DNA of 64,000 nt from Whitmania pigra (taxonomy: Eukaryota > Annelida > Clitellata > Hirudinida > Haemopidae): positions 1,116,001-1,180,000 of the forward strand of contig JAJTWR010000431.1 of the NCBI GenBank assembly GCA_021613335.1. Reading direction: 5' to 3'. Shown here in pieces: positions 45,498 to 54,925 of the stretch (the stretch's first letter is position 1; every line of letters starts with the position of its first letter). Both the position numbers and the translations under genes were made by a program. The notes under the pieces were generated by a model, which worked only from the letters and a program-made list of their open reading frames with translations, did no database searches and was not told the DNA's origin.

Positions 45498-46172
45498 TTA
45501 GCTCACGTAATTAAACCGCAAGTTGAGTTCGAACTTCACCGAGGTCCGTGCACCCGCCGTATCCGTGGTCGTCGATTTCAACTCGACCCCGGTGAAGAAA
45601 TTCCCAGTCTCGGCCGCTTTGAAGTCTTCAATGCCTCCTGCGCCGGTCATAAGCTCGACGCGGTTCATCGTCGTATCGCGTTTCACTTCGACGATTTTCC
45701 CGATGCCCTTGGGCGTCCAAACCACATTCGACAGATTTTTCATGAACTCGGAGACATCGTCGAGGCTGTCGGCGGTACCAGTGATGCGAGCAACTCCGTC
45801 TTTTTCTTCCACCGATAGAAGTGCGAGCCGGTCAGGAGTAACGAGACTTAAGGCGTCAAGCAGTCGTACCGGACCATTGCGGCGCCGCGCGAGTTCGTCG
45901 AGCACTTTGAGTTTCGCCTCGACCTCCTTCTTGCGCTTGTTGATGTTGTCGACTTCGCCGATGACCCGTTGGAGTTGCGCGATGCGCGCGCGCACGTCGC
46001 TGACCTTCGCCTCCATACGCTTCTCCTGTCTGCCGAGCGCATAGTTCCAAGCCGTGTTGCCGAGCACGACGAGCAGCACAACCCCGATGAGCAACCAGAG
46101 CTGCTGGCGAGTCCCGTCGCGTTTGCGTTGGCTCTTACCGGCGAGGAGATTTATGCGGACATAGGAGCTCAT
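45498..46172 (-). CDS. pilN: Type IV pilus assembly protein PilN
   Basis: The 224-residue protein begins with R-I-N-L-L-A, the cytoplasmic PilN peptide that docks into PilM. A membrane helix (~24-46), a coiled coil and a periplasmic domain follow. It starts 3 nt after pilM. Confidence 0.93.
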   Translation of the reverse strand: MSSYVRINLLAGKSQRKRDGTRQQLWLLIGVVLLVVLGNTAWNYALGRQEKRMEAKVSDVRARIAQLQRVIGEVDNINKRKKEVEAKLKVLDELARRRNGPVRLLDALSLVTPDRLALLSVEEKDGVARITGTADSLDDVSEFMKNLSNVVWTPKGIGKIVEVKRDTTMNRVELMTGAGGIEDFKAAETGNFFTGVELKSTTTDTAGARTSVKFELNLRFNYVS

Positions 46173-46175
46173 CGT

Positions 46176-47273
46176 CTATTCCCCTTTGTCCCCCGGACGC
46201 CGAAGCGCCAATCCCACGGCCACTGTCGTTTGCGGTGCGACCTCCATGATGAAGTTGGGATCGAACTTGTTTGCGTCGATTTCAATGCGCTTGAAGGGGT
46301 TCAAAATCTCGACCGGGACACCGACCCGGGACTCGATGTTGCGGAAGAGCGCTGGAACTCGCGCCGTTCCTCCCGATAGAAAGACCCGGGAGATTCGACT
46401 GTCGCTGGTAGTGCCCGAGTAGAAATCGAGCGAGCGTTGAATCTCGCCAGTGACTTGTTCCGCCACCTGGGCAATGACCTTTTCCGCTTCTTGCGGAACC
46501 AGTGCGTCGGTATCGCCGCTGCGCGCACCACCGACCTTGAGAGCCTCGGCCTCGTCGTAGGAGACGTTGAGGTGCTTCTGAATCTCCTCGGTGAAGGTGA
46601 TGCCGCCCGTGGTGATGTCGCGGGTGAACGTCGTGACGCCGTTGGTGATGATGTTGATGTTGATGACAGCCGCTCCGGCGTTGATGAGGACCACAGTTTC
46701 GTTCGCCGGAATTTCGTAATTTGCGAAGAAGCAATTTTGGACGGCGAAGGCATCGACGTCGACCACCACTGGGTTCAATCCAGCTTCGGAGACGACTGTG
46801 GTGAAGTCGTTAATCATGTCCTTCTTTGCCGCGACGAGGAGGACCTCCATCTGGGTGCTGAGCGAATCACCGCCACTGAGAATCTGGGTGTCGATGTTCA
46901 CGTCTTTCATGTCGAAGGGGATGTGCTGCTCGGCCTCCCACTGAATCGCTTCTTGGAGTTCATCCTGCGTCATCCGCGGCATGCCGATCTTCTTGATGAT
47001 GACCGAGTGGCCACTCACCCCGATGGCGACATCACGACGACGAACCCGCAATTGGTCGGCGAGTTCCTGCACTGCCTGAACAATCGCGCTGGAATTCATG
47101 AGCGCGCCATCGACGATAGTTTCCGGCGGCAGCGGCTTCATGCCGAAGCTCTGCAGCGAATGAATCAGCTCGCCATCGCGGCGATGTTGACGCAGTTGCA
47201 CGAGCTTGACCCCCGACGAGCCGATGTCGAGGCCAAGGGCGAGCTTCTCGCGGAAAAAAGGGAAGGAGATCAA
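46176..47273 (-). CDS. pilM: Type IV pilus assembly ATPase-like protein PilM
   Basis: The 365-residue actin-like protein has the phosphate-1 loop L-G-L-D-I-G-S-S-G-V-K, the V-L-I-N-A-G-A loop and the adenosine loop S-G-G-T-A-R-V-P. It binds PilN and links the cytoplasmic motor to the envelope complex. The start is a TTG at 47273 without a strong ribosome site, and no better start lies near. It is the first gene of the tightly packed pilM-N-O-P-Q run. Confidence 0.93.
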   Translation of the reverse strand: MISFPFFREKLALGLDIGSSGVKLVQLRQHRRDGELIHSLQSFGMKPLPPETIVDGALMNSSAIVQAVQELADQLRVRRRDVAIGVSGHSVIIKKIGMPRMTQDELQEAIQWEAEQHIPFDMKDVNIDTQILSGGDSLSTQMEVLLVAAKKDMINDFTTVVSEAGLNPVVVDVDAFAVQNCFFANYEIPANETVVLINAGAAVININIITNGVTTFTRDITTGGITFTEEIQKHLNVSYDEAEALKVGGARSGDTDALVPQEAEKVIAQVAEQVTGEIQRSLDFYSGTTSDSRISRVFLSGGTARVPALFRNIESRVGVPVEILNPFKRIEIDANKFDPNFIMEVAPQTTVAVGLALRRPGDKGE

Positions 47274-47324
47274 GGCGGTTGTCCCCGGCTCACGAGGAAG
47301 TTTGACTCTACCGCTTGGGTATAA

Positions 47325-47543
47325 TCATTCCTCTGCATCGAAGACCTTTTTGTTATCAGCAACGTCCAACCCCAACGCCAGAATGATTTTTCGCTTGGTA
47401 TCCAAGCGGCATTGGGAGCCTCGTTCCACACGGTCGATCGTGAGGACTGAAACTTTCGCTCGTCGAGCAAGTTCCGCTTTCGACATGAGCTGCGCCTCGC
47501 GGAGTACTTGAACTCGATTCGGGCGCTTCGGGTTATCGCTCAT
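47325..47543 (-). CDS. Small XRE/Cro-type helix-turn-helix protein
   Basis: The 72-residue protein has an HTH from about residue 20: M-S-K-A-E-L-A-R-R-A-K-V-S-V-L-T-I-D-R-V-E-R-G. This is a typical XRE-family DNA-binding unit with no extra domain. It lies alone between the second sigma54 regulator and pilM, so it may control pilM-Q expression. ATG 47543 is preceded by AT-rich DNA. Confidence 0.8.
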   Translation of the reverse strand: MSDNPKRPNRVQVLREAQLMSKAELARRAKVSVLTIDRVERGSQCRLDTKRKIILALGLDVADNKKVFDAEE

Positions 47544-47562
47544 TGTTTAGTCTTTTTCCCCT

Positions 47563-47572
47563 ACAAATTTGT
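47563..47572. promoter_or_regulatory. 10-bp palindrome upstream of the HTH gene
   Basis: ACAAATTTGT is a perfect palindrome 20 nt before the HTH start, inside the 162-bp AT-rich gap 47544-47705. A TATAAT on the minus strand (47613-47608) lies further upstream. The palindrome could be an autoregulatory operator. Rest of the gap: nothing else recognised. Confidence 0.3.
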
Positions 47573-47705
47573 CGTGTCAAGTTCGCTACCCGATCACCTA
47601 GCTATCAATTATACGTCATTGACCTATAATAAAGCAGCAAAATGTAGAAATATCGATTGGGCTACAGTCTCACTGAATTATGATTCAAAAGTAACTAGTC
47701 TCGAC

Positions 47706-49097
47706 TCAGGATTCGTTCCCATCGCCGATGTCGATGCCGTAGCCCCGAATCTTGTAGAGAAGCGCACGGGGTGACAATTCGAGCAGTTCTGCGGCGCGGG
47801 TGCGATTTCCGCCGGTGCGGCGGAGCGCTTGTCGTATGTAGCGATCTTCGAGTTCCGAAATCGCCCGCTTCAAGGACAAGTCGTCGACCGAAGTCGGGCG
47901 CGCGGGAGACGTTGCTCGCGACCAGATTTTTTCTGGCAATGCATTCGCGCCGAGCAACGTGTCGTCGGAGAAAATGAGCGCGTGCTCAATCGCATTTTCG
48001 AGTTCGCGAACATTTCCCGGCCACGAGTATTCGGCGAGAACCCCGAGCAGTTCCGGACTTAGCTCGGTCACCGGCGGGCGACGATTGAGTGAGCGATTGA
48101 AGCGAGCGACGAACGCTTCGGCCAAGAGTCGAATGTCGTCGCCGCGCACGCGCAACGGAGGAACCGTGAGCTGCGCCACGCTCAAACGGAAATAGAGATC
48201 TTCCCGAAAGCGCCCCGAGGAAATCATCGACTGCAGATTGCGATGGGTCGCGGCGATGACCCGCACATCGACCCGCTCCGGTCGGCTCTCGCCTACTGGG
48301 CGAACTTCGCCGTCTTGGAGCGCTCGCAGGAGTTTCACCTGCGCCGTAGGCGGGAGTTCAGCGACTTCGTCCAAAAAGAGCGTGCCGCCGTCGGCCTCGG
48401 TGAACACGCCGCGCCGCGCTGCGTGCGCGTCGGTAAACGCACCTTTCGCATGCCCAAAGAGTTCCGATTCGAGAAGGCCCTCCGGAATAGCCCCGCAGTT
48501 GATCGCGATGAACGGAAGAGCGGCGCGCGCACTCTGCTCGTGGATGGCACGGGCTACGAGTTCCTTGCCGACGCCCGACTCGCCCTGGATGAGCACGGTG
48601 CTGCCGACCCGCGCGAGGCGAGCCAACTGGCTCTTGAGAGTCGCAATCTGTTCGCTCTCCCCGATGATGCGCTCCAGCGCAGGTCGCGACTTCTCTGCGC
48701 GAAGACGTCGGTTCTCTTGGACGAGACGCTGGCGCTCTTCGGCTTTGCGGAGAACGAAGACCGCCTCCTCCGGGGGAAACGGTTTCTCCAGAAAATCAAA
48801 GGCACCTTCGCCGACGGCCTTGAGCGCGAGTTCGCGGGAACCGTACGCGCTCATCGCGATGAACACGAGGTCCGGGTAGAGTGTCCGAACCTCGCTCAAC
48901 AGGCCGAAGCCATCGAGCACCGGCATGCGCAGGTCGGAAAACACGACGTCGGCAGGATGGCCCTTGAGGTCGGCGAGTGCTTCGGCGCCGTTCGAAACCG
49001 AGCGCACTTCGAAGCCGATCTCGGTGAACACCATGGTGAGCACTCGCCGGAGCGAAGGCTCGTCATCGACGATGAGCACCGAACGGAACACAGGCAC
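47706..49097 (-). CDS. pilR2: Sigma54-dependent response regulator, PilR2-like
   Basis: The 463-residue protein has a receiver domain (Asp55 as phosphorylation site), an AAA+ domain with Walker A G-E-S-G-V-G-K-E and a C-terminal Fis-type HTH. The sigma54-contact loop reads G-A-F-T-D-A at 219-224 instead of GAFTGA. The start is GTG 49097. It follows its kinase by 9 nt. In Myxococcus a second pilS2-pilR2 pair precedes pilM, which this matches by position; the symbol rests on that synteny. Confidence 0.85.
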   Translation of the reverse strand: MPVFRSVLIVDDEPSLRRVLTMVFTEIGFEVRSVSNGAEALADLKGHPADVVFSDLRMPVLDGFGLLSEVRTLYPDLVFIAMSAYGSRELALKAVGEGAFDFLEKPFPPEEAVFVLRKAEERQRLVQENRRLRAEKSRPALERIIGESEQIATLKSQLARLARVGSTVLIQGESGVGKELVARAIHEQSARAALPFIAINCGAIPEGLLESELFGHAKGAFTDAHAARRGVFTEADGGTLFLDEVAELPPTAQVKLLRALQDGEVRPVGESRPERVDVRVIAATHRNLQSMISSGRFREDLYFRLSVAQLTVPPLRVRGDDIRLLAEAFVARFNRSLNRRPPVTELSPELLGVLAEYSWPGNVRELENAIEHALIFSDDTLLGANALPEKIWSRATSPARPTSVDDLSLKRAISELEDRYIRQALRRTGGNRTRAAELLELSPRALLYKIRGYGIDIGDGNES

Positions 49098-49106
49098 GGG
49101 GCTACT

Positions 49107-50207
49107 TTAGACCGCCGGGGGCAAGAGCAAAGTTATTGTGAACACGGCCCCCTTCTCCGGCCGGTTTGCGCCGGAGATAGTGGCCCCGAATTGTGCGAGA
49201 AGGTGCTTCGTCATCGGCAGCCCGAGCCCGGTCCCTTGCCCCGGAGAGCGGGTGGTGAAGAACGGTTCGAACAGTCGCGGCGCCACTTCGTCGGAAAGTC
49301 CTGGCCCTTCATCTTCCACGCGGAGCAGCGCCCGCTCGCCTTCGAGAGTCGCCGACACCCGGATAGTGCCGCCGCCGGCTGCTTGCACGGCGTTCAAGAG
49401 GACGTTGATGAGCGCCTGCGCGAGTGGGCCGCCCTCCGCGAGCACCCACAGCGTGCTCGGAGCATCGACGACAAAGCGAACGTCCGCCTGGCGTCCGGCG
49501 GCGACGAGTCGCACCGCTGCATCGATGGTTGCCCGCAATTCCACCGGCTGCGCCGAGCCGCGCGACGGGCGGCCGACGTCGAGGAGTGAACGCACCGTCG
49601 AGTCGATGCGCTGGATTTCCGTATTGAGCCCTTCGAGGACTTCCAACGCTTCCGGGTCGGCCTTCACCCGCGAGCGCAAAATCGAGATGTAGCCCATGAT
49701 GCCCCCGAGCGGATTGCCGATTTCGTGGGCCACTCCCGCAGCGAGGCGGCCGACGGTCGCGAGGCGATCGATGGCGACACTCTCTGCTTGCATCCGTAGG
49801 AGCCCTTCCGATCTCGCCCTTGCATTCACGAGGTCGAGCTGATGGTTTGCCTCCTCTGTAGAAACTCTTTCGTGGAGTCGAAACAGAAAGCCATGGAGGG
49901 GACTCTCCTCCTTCATCGAGTTCGGCTCTTTGGGTTTCATGGACTCCCAATACCGAGCGAGTTCCTGGGACAGCCAATCTTCATAAACCTGGAGTGCCAC
50001 GTAAAGGATGACGATGATGCTACCGAGCTGGATGAGCATCGCGAACACCCAGCCCGATGAAATCCACCAGGGGATGTGCAGATTCGGGGCGACCCGGCCG
50101 AGTTCCCGGCGAAGTTTCAGAAATTCGATGAAGAGGGTTGTCTGAGGAGCGAACACGAAGAGTCCGAAGAGCAACGCTAGGAGTCTTCGCCTCGTGCGCG
50201 TGCGCAT
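49107..50207 (-). CDS. pilS2: Sensor histidine kinase, PilS2-like
   Basis: The 366-residue kinase has two N-terminal membrane helices (~8-28 and ~50-75). A HisKA domain with H161 in A-H-E-I-G-N-P-L-G and an HATPase domain with intact N (L-I-N-V-L-L-N-A-V), G1 (E-D-E-G-P-G-L) and G2 (G-T-G-L-G-L) boxes follow. It lies 11 nt after pilR and 9 nt before the second regulator, so pilB to this pair is likely one transcript. The name rests on synteny. Confidence 0.85.
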   Translation of the reverse strand: MRTRTRRRLLALLFGLFVFAPQTTLFIEFLKLRRELGRVAPNLHIPWWISSGWVFAMLIQLGSIIVILYVALQVYEDWLSQELARYWESMKPKEPNSMKEESPLHGFLFRLHERVSTEEANHQLDLVNARARSEGLLRMQAESVAIDRLATVGRLAAGVAHEIGNPLGGIMGYISILRSRVKADPEALEVLEGLNTEIQRIDSTVRSLLDVGRPSRGSAQPVELRATIDAAVRLVAAGRQADVRFVVDAPSTLWVLAEGGPLAQALINVLLNAVQAAGGGTIRVSATLEGERALLRVEDEGPGLSDEVAPRLFEPFFTTRSPGQGTGLGLPMTKHLLAQFGATISGANRPEKGAVFTITLLLPPAV

Positions 50208-50218
50208 GCCTTTGCTCC

Positions 50219-51598
50219 CTAGCTTTTCGAAGAGCGCTCCTCGCGCTCACCAAGTCCGTGTTTCGCGAGTCGATACCGAAACGAGCGAAAGGTAAGCCCC
50301 AGCAGCTCTGCGGCCCGCATCTTCACTCCATCGGCGCGTTTGAGCGCTTCGAGCAGATAGCGGTGCTCAAGTGCGTCGAGGTGCTTTTCGAGCAAGAAGC
50401 CCTCCGGCAGTTCGAAAGTAGCTGTCGGCTCCTGCTCCTCTTCCCCACGGAGTGCCGCCGGGAGGGATTCGGGACCCAAGTCATCGCTGTCGGAGAGCGT
50501 CGCCGCGCGCTCCACGATGTTCTGAAGCTGCCGAACATTCCCCGAAAATTCGAATTTGGTGAGGAGCCGCAGCGTCTCCTCGCGAAAGCGCAGCCGCGGG
50601 CGCTCAAGTTCCGTCGCGGCTTTTGCGAGGAAGTGCTGGGCGAGCAGCGGTATATCTTCTCGGTGGTCGCGCAGCGGCGGAAGGTCAATCGACAGCGCGT
50701 TGAGCCGAAAGAGCAGGTCTTCCCGAAAGCGCCCGGTGCGGACATCTGCTTCGAGGTCGCGATTGGTCGCCGCGAGCACCCGCGCTTGGAATGGCACTTC
50801 TGACGTACCTCCGACTGGGCGCACTTTTCGCTCCTGGAGCACCCGAAGCAATTTCACTTGGGTGTTCTGCGACAGCTCGCCGATTTCATCGAGCAGCACG
50901 GTGCCCTCGCGGGCAGCGATCAAGAGCCCCACGTGGTCTGCGCTCGCGCCGGTGAAGGAGCCCTTCATGTGGCCGAAGAGCTCGCTCTCGAGGAGCCCTT
51001 CGGTGAGCGCGCCACAGTTGACCGGGAGAAACGGCGCCGCGCCACGCGTGCCCAGGCGATGGATTGCTTGGGCGACGACCTCCTTGCCGGTTCCGGATTC
51101 ACCGGTGATGAGCACCGTTGCGCGCGTCGGGGCTATTTTTTCAATGAGTGCCCACACCTCCCGAATCTCCGCACTCTCGCCGATGAGCGGTCGCAGCGGC
51201 CCCGACTCGCGCAAGGAGACGTTCTCCAGCTTGAGGCGGCGTTTTTCCAGCGCGCGCTCGGCGAGGAGCATGAGCTCCTCGTTGTCGAAGGGCTTGCTGA
51301 TGTAGTCGTAGGCGCCTTGTCGCATGGCGGCGACAGCCGATTCCGGCGTGCCATAGGCGGTGATGATGATGACTTCGGGCGCCGAGGTAGAACGCAGTGC
51401 ACTCCGCAACACGTCGAGCCCAGTTTTGACCCGCAATTGAAAGTCAGTGAGAACGAGCTCTATTGACCCGTGCGAAAGCTCGGCGGCTGCTTCCTCGTGG
51501 CTCGCGGCCGTAACGACCTCATGACCCGCTTGGGTCAAGGTCATCTCCAGCACTTCGAGCATGGACCGCTCATCGTCGACGATGAGAACTTTCGCCAT
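50219..51598 (-). CDS. pilR: Sigma54-dependent response regulator PilR
   Basis: The 459-residue protein has a receiver domain (Asp52) and an AAA+ domain with Walker A G-E-S-G-T-G-K-E and sigma54 loop G-S-F-T-G-A (213-218). A C-terminal HTH has A-A-E-L-L-G-L-T-F-R-S-F-R-Y-R-L. PilR activates pilin transcription with RpoN. It starts 3 nt after pilS. Confidence 0.93.
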   Translation of the reverse strand: MAKVLIVDDERSMLEVLEMTLTQAGHEVVTAASHEEAAAELSHGSIELVLTDFQLRVKTGLDVLRSALRSTSAPEVIIITAYGTPESAVAAMRQGAYDYISKPFDNEELMLLAERALEKRRLKLENVSLRESGPLRPLIGESAEIREVWALIEKIAPTRATVLITGESGTGKEVVAQAIHRLGTRGAAPFLPVNCGALTEGLLESELFGHMKGSFTGASADHVGLLIAAREGTVLLDEIGELSQNTQVKLLRVLQERKVRPVGGTSEVPFQARVLAATNRDLEADVRTGRFREDLLFRLNALSIDLPPLRDHREDIPLLAQHFLAKAATELERPRLRFREETLRLLTKFEFSGNVRQLQNIVERAATLSDSDDLGPESLPAALRGEEEQEPTATFELPEGFLLEKHLDALEHRYLLEALKRADGVKMRAAELLGLTFRSFRYRLAKHGLGEREERSSKS

Positions 51599-51601
51599 TC
51601 G

Positions 51602-53155
51602 CTACCTCTGGCTTGGGAATGTAACCGTAAACGTCGTTCCTTGCGCAGGGGACGACGTCACCGAAAGAGAGCCCTGGTGCGCTCGGACGATGCTGCGCAC
51701 CGTGAAGAGGCCAAGCCCGCTCCCACCTTCGCTGCGGCTCACCCACGGCTCGAAGATCCGCTCCGTGTCTTCGGGTTGTATCGCCCCCGCGTCATCCCAC
51801 ACCCGCAGCACGCCCGCACCGGCGGCGGCGCTGGTTTCAACGCGCACCCGGCCCCGCTTCTCAGCAGTAGCCGCGACGGCATTGCGGAGCAAGTTGAGGA
51901 GCACCTGCTTCACCTGGACCGGATCGGCGAACGCCGGAGCCGGGGCAAGCACCAGCTCGACGTGGACGTACGATGGGTCAGCACGGAGGATAGCCATCGC
52001 TTCCCCCACGACGTGCGCGAGGTCGAGGTTGATGCGCTTCGGAGACGCCGGTCGAGTGGCATCGAGGTAACCGCCAACGAGGGCGTTCAGGCGGTCGACT
52101 TCAGAAATGATGAGCTGTGCGAGGCGGGCCCGGGTGGCATCTTCCGAGGAACTGAGGAGCTGCGCCGCTCCTCGCATTGCGGCAAGCGGGTTACGCACCT
52201 CGTGCGCGAGCTGAGCCGACATCTTTCCCATGGTCGCGAGCGTGTCGATGCGCGTTAGCTCCGCTTCAAGGCGACGCACTTCACTCACATCTTGAAAGAC
52301 GACAAGCCGGGCGCCCTCAATGCTCGCAATGGGCACCCAAGCAACGCTCACGATTCCGAGCCCCTTCTGCAGTCGCACGGTGCGCTCCACTACCCGACCA
52401 GCTTCGACGCCATCCAAACGACAGAGCTCTTCGAGCAGCGGGATATCCAACGGAACGCCGAAGAGGCGAACTGTCTCCGGGTTGTAGTAGGTGACACGCC
52501 CATGCGCATCGCAGGTGACGAGCCCCGATGGAATGATGGAGAGGATTTGCTCCTGCAACACCTCTAGGCGCTGTCGGTCAGCATAGCTCTCTTCCAACTG
52601 GAGACTTGTTTGCCCGAGTTGGCCGGAGAGGTATCCACTCAACAGTGCGACCAGCAGCAGCGCGGCGAACTGCGGCGCGAGTATCCCAAGTTTCGCGTGG
52701 CTCGTGTACAGCGCCAGGGCGAACCAAATCGTGAAGCTGATGCTCGCCGAAACGAAAGCCGCGCGCAGGCCGAGCAAGGTCGCAGCTCCGATGACCGCGA
52801 GCGAGTACAGAAAGGCGAAGGGAGAGTCGGTGAAGCCGGAAAGGGCGACTGCGGAAGTTGAGAGCGCGAGGTCGAAGCCGATATTCGCCCAGAGCGCTAT
52901 TTTCGGCGGCACCCGGCGACGCACGTAGAGCGCCGTCACTAGGGTGACGAGAAAGACGAGGCCGAGCAGAATGTACGCGACGTAGTCGGTGACCTTGAGC
53001 GGCTGCCCCGATCGATAGAGCTGAATTCCAAGGTAGACGAGGAGGAGCGCACCAACGACGGTGCGCATACCGACCAGAGCTAGGAGCCGGAAAATGCGCC
53101 CCGCTTCTAGGCCGCTCGCATCGTTGTTCGCGAGGCTTCGCGGTGCCCCGACCAC
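51602..53155 (-). CDS. pilS: Sensor histidine kinase PilS
   Basis: The 517-residue kinase has about six membrane helices (to ~175), a PAS domain (~195-290), HisKA with H318 in A-H-E-V-R-N-P-L-A, and HATPase. The N and G2 (G-G-S-G-L-G-L) boxes are normal. The G1 box reads D-D-A-G-A-I at ~454, lacking the usual glycines of D-x-G-x-G. It senses pilin level and controls PilR. GTG 53155 overlaps the pilC stop by one base. Confidence 0.92.
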   Translation of the reverse strand: MVGAPRSLANNDASGLEAGRIFRLLALVGMRTVVGALLLVYLGIQLYRSGQPLKVTDYVAYILLGLVFLVTLVTALYVRRRVPPKIALWANIGFDLALSTSAVALSGFTDSPFAFLYSLAVIGAATLLGLRAAFVSASISFTIWFALALYTSHAKLGILAPQFAALLLVALLSGYLSGQLGQTSLQLEESYADRQRLEVLQEQILSIIPSGLVTCDAHGRVTYYNPETVRLFGVPLDIPLLEELCRLDGVEAGRVVERTVRLQKGLGIVSVAWVPIASIEGARLVVFQDVSEVRRLEAELTRIDTLATMGKMSAQLAHEVRNPLAAMRGAAQLLSSSEDATRARLAQLIISEVDRLNALVGGYLDATRPASPKRINLDLAHVVGEAMAILRADPSYVHVELVLAPAPAFADPVQVKQVLLNLLRNAVAATAEKRGRVRVETSAAAGAGVLRVWDDAGAIQPEDTERIFEPWVSRSEGGSGLGLFTVRSIVRAHQGSLSVTSSPAQGTTFTVTFPSQR

Positions 53156-54453
53156 TATTGGACGGTGGAAGCGATGTCGAAGATCGGCAGGTACATCGCG
53201 ATAAGAAATCCGCCGACCATCACGCCCAAGAACACCATCATGATGGGCTCGAGGAGGGAAGTCAGCGAAGCCACCGCAACGTCGACCTCTTCGTCGTAGA
53301 AGTCGGCAATTTTGGCGAGCATCTGGTCCATGGCGCCGGTGGCCTCACCGACGCCGATCATCTGCACTACCATCGACGGGAAAACCTTGGTCTCCGCGAG
53401 CGGACCGGCGATGTTTTTACCTTCGGAGATTTTCGTCCGGACGTATTCGATGCCCTTTTCGACCGTTCGGTTACCGGCAGTCTTTCGCGTGACATCCATC
53501 GCGTCGAGGATGGGGACGCCAGAAGAGATCATCGTTCCCAAGGTTCGCGTGAAGCGCGCGACCGCTATCTTCCGCAAGAGATCGCCCACGATGGGCAATC
53601 GTAAGAGCAGCGCGTCTACAAACTCCCGCCCGCGCACGCTGCGGTAGAACGCTGTGACGCTGACAGTCAAGATGATTGCCCCTGCGATGAGGTACAGGAA
53701 ATTTGCCTGTAACCAGCGGGAAAAGTCGATGAACATCTGGGTAGGAGCAGGCAGCGTCGAACCCATGTCGTGGAACATCTTCTCGAAGACCGGCGTCACC
53801 TTGAGGAGCAGCACTAGGGTGACACCGACACCGACCAGAAGAACGACGATCGGATAGGTGAGCGCTCCCCGAACCTTGCCCTTCAGCTTCTGGGCCTTCT
53901 CTCGGTAGACTGCGAGGCGCTGCAGAATGGTGTCGAGGATACCTCCGACCTCACCGGCAGCGCACAGGGAAACGAAAAGATCGTCGAAGACCTTCGGGTG
54001 ATCCTTCAGGGCTTCGGAGAAGCTTGAGCCTGCCTCGACCCGGGCTTTGATCGCGAAGATAACTTTTTTCAGCTGCGAGTTGTCGGTCTGGCTACCGAGG
54101 ATTTCTAAGCACTGCACAATGGGAAGGCCAGCGTCGATCATCGTGGCGAATTGGCGCACGAAGATGAGCAGATCTCGTCCGGTAATTGAGGCCGGCAGCG
54201 AAAAAGAGGTATCGAGGATGCCCTTGCGACGGATCTTCGAAGGTGTGAGCCCGAGCCCTACGAGACGAGCTTCGACGGCAGCGCGATCCGCCGCCTCCAT
54301 CTCCCCTTTTCGAACCTCTCCCTGCCGGGTCTTCCCTTCCCAAATGTAGATGTCGCGCTTCGGGCCCTTGGGCGCCGCTGGAGGCTTCGCCCCAGGCTGC
54401 TTTCCGCCACGAAATTGAAGCGTCGTGGGTGCTTTGCTGACAGTTTGCGCCAT
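53155..54453 (-). CDS. pilC: Type IV pilus inner-membrane platform protein PilC
   Basis: The 432-residue protein has two GspF domains (~100-225 and ~305-425) with three membrane helices. Typical motifs are F-V-R-Q-F-A-T-M-I-D-A-G-L-P and F-T-R-T-L-G-T-M-I-S-S-G-V-P. It is the platform on which the PilB/PilT motors act. ATG 54453. The 96-bp gap to pilT holds no clear signal. Confidence 0.95.
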   Translation of the reverse strand: MAQTVSKAPTTLQFRGGKQPGAKPPAAPKGPKRDIYIWEGKTRQGEVRKGEMEAADRAAVEARLVGLGLTPSKIRRKGILDTSFSLPASITGRDLLIFVRQFATMIDAGLPIVQCLEILGSQTDNSQLKKVIFAIKARVEAGSSFSEALKDHPKVFDDLFVSLCAAGEVGGILDTILQRLAVYREKAQKLKGKVRGALTYPIVVLLVGVGVTLVLLLKVTPVFEKMFHDMGSTLPAPTQMFIDFSRWLQANFLYLIAGAIILTVSVTAFYRSVRGREFVDALLLRLPIVGDLLRKIAVARFTRTLGTMISSGVPILDAMDVTRKTAGNRTVEKGIEYVRTKISEGKNIAGPLAETKVFPSMVVQMIGVGEATGAMDQMLAKIADFYDEEVDVAVASLTSLLEPIMMVFLGVMVGGFLIAMYLPIFDIASTVQ

Positions 54454-54549
54454 AGTCGGACCTTACACCCTAAAAGGTATTTGGCACTTTAGTTGCCCAA
54501 TATGCGTCGCCCAACTTCCCAACTTCACTAACACATTCCTCGAAAGTCT

Positions 54550-54894
54550 TCACCTCGGCTGTTGTTGCATTGAGGCTGCGGCTACAAGGCTGCGGAGTTC
54601 TTCAGGGTCTGAAGAACGGAGGACCGCATCTTCCATCGTAATAACGCGCTTCGCAACCAAAGCCGTAAGAGCCTGGTTGAAGGTCTGCATACCCGACTTG
54701 GCCTGTGAGAGCTGCATCTGCGAGTAGATTTGATGGACCTTGTCCTCGCGGATGAGGTTTCGGATCGCCGCGTTGGGAATGAGGATTTCCATAGCGAGGA
54801 CCCGGCCGCCGCCCTGCGCTTTGGGGATGAGCGACTGGCAGACGATGCCCTCAAGCACGAAGGAGAGCTGGGTCCGCACCTGCTCCTGCTGGTA

Positions 54895-54925
<31 letters not shown>

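Noticed and set aside
54454..54549. Near-palindrome TTGGCACTTTAGTTGCCCAA as a terminator upstream of pilC
   Set aside because: The stem has mismatches and no T-tract follows; pilC is probably read from the pilB promoter.
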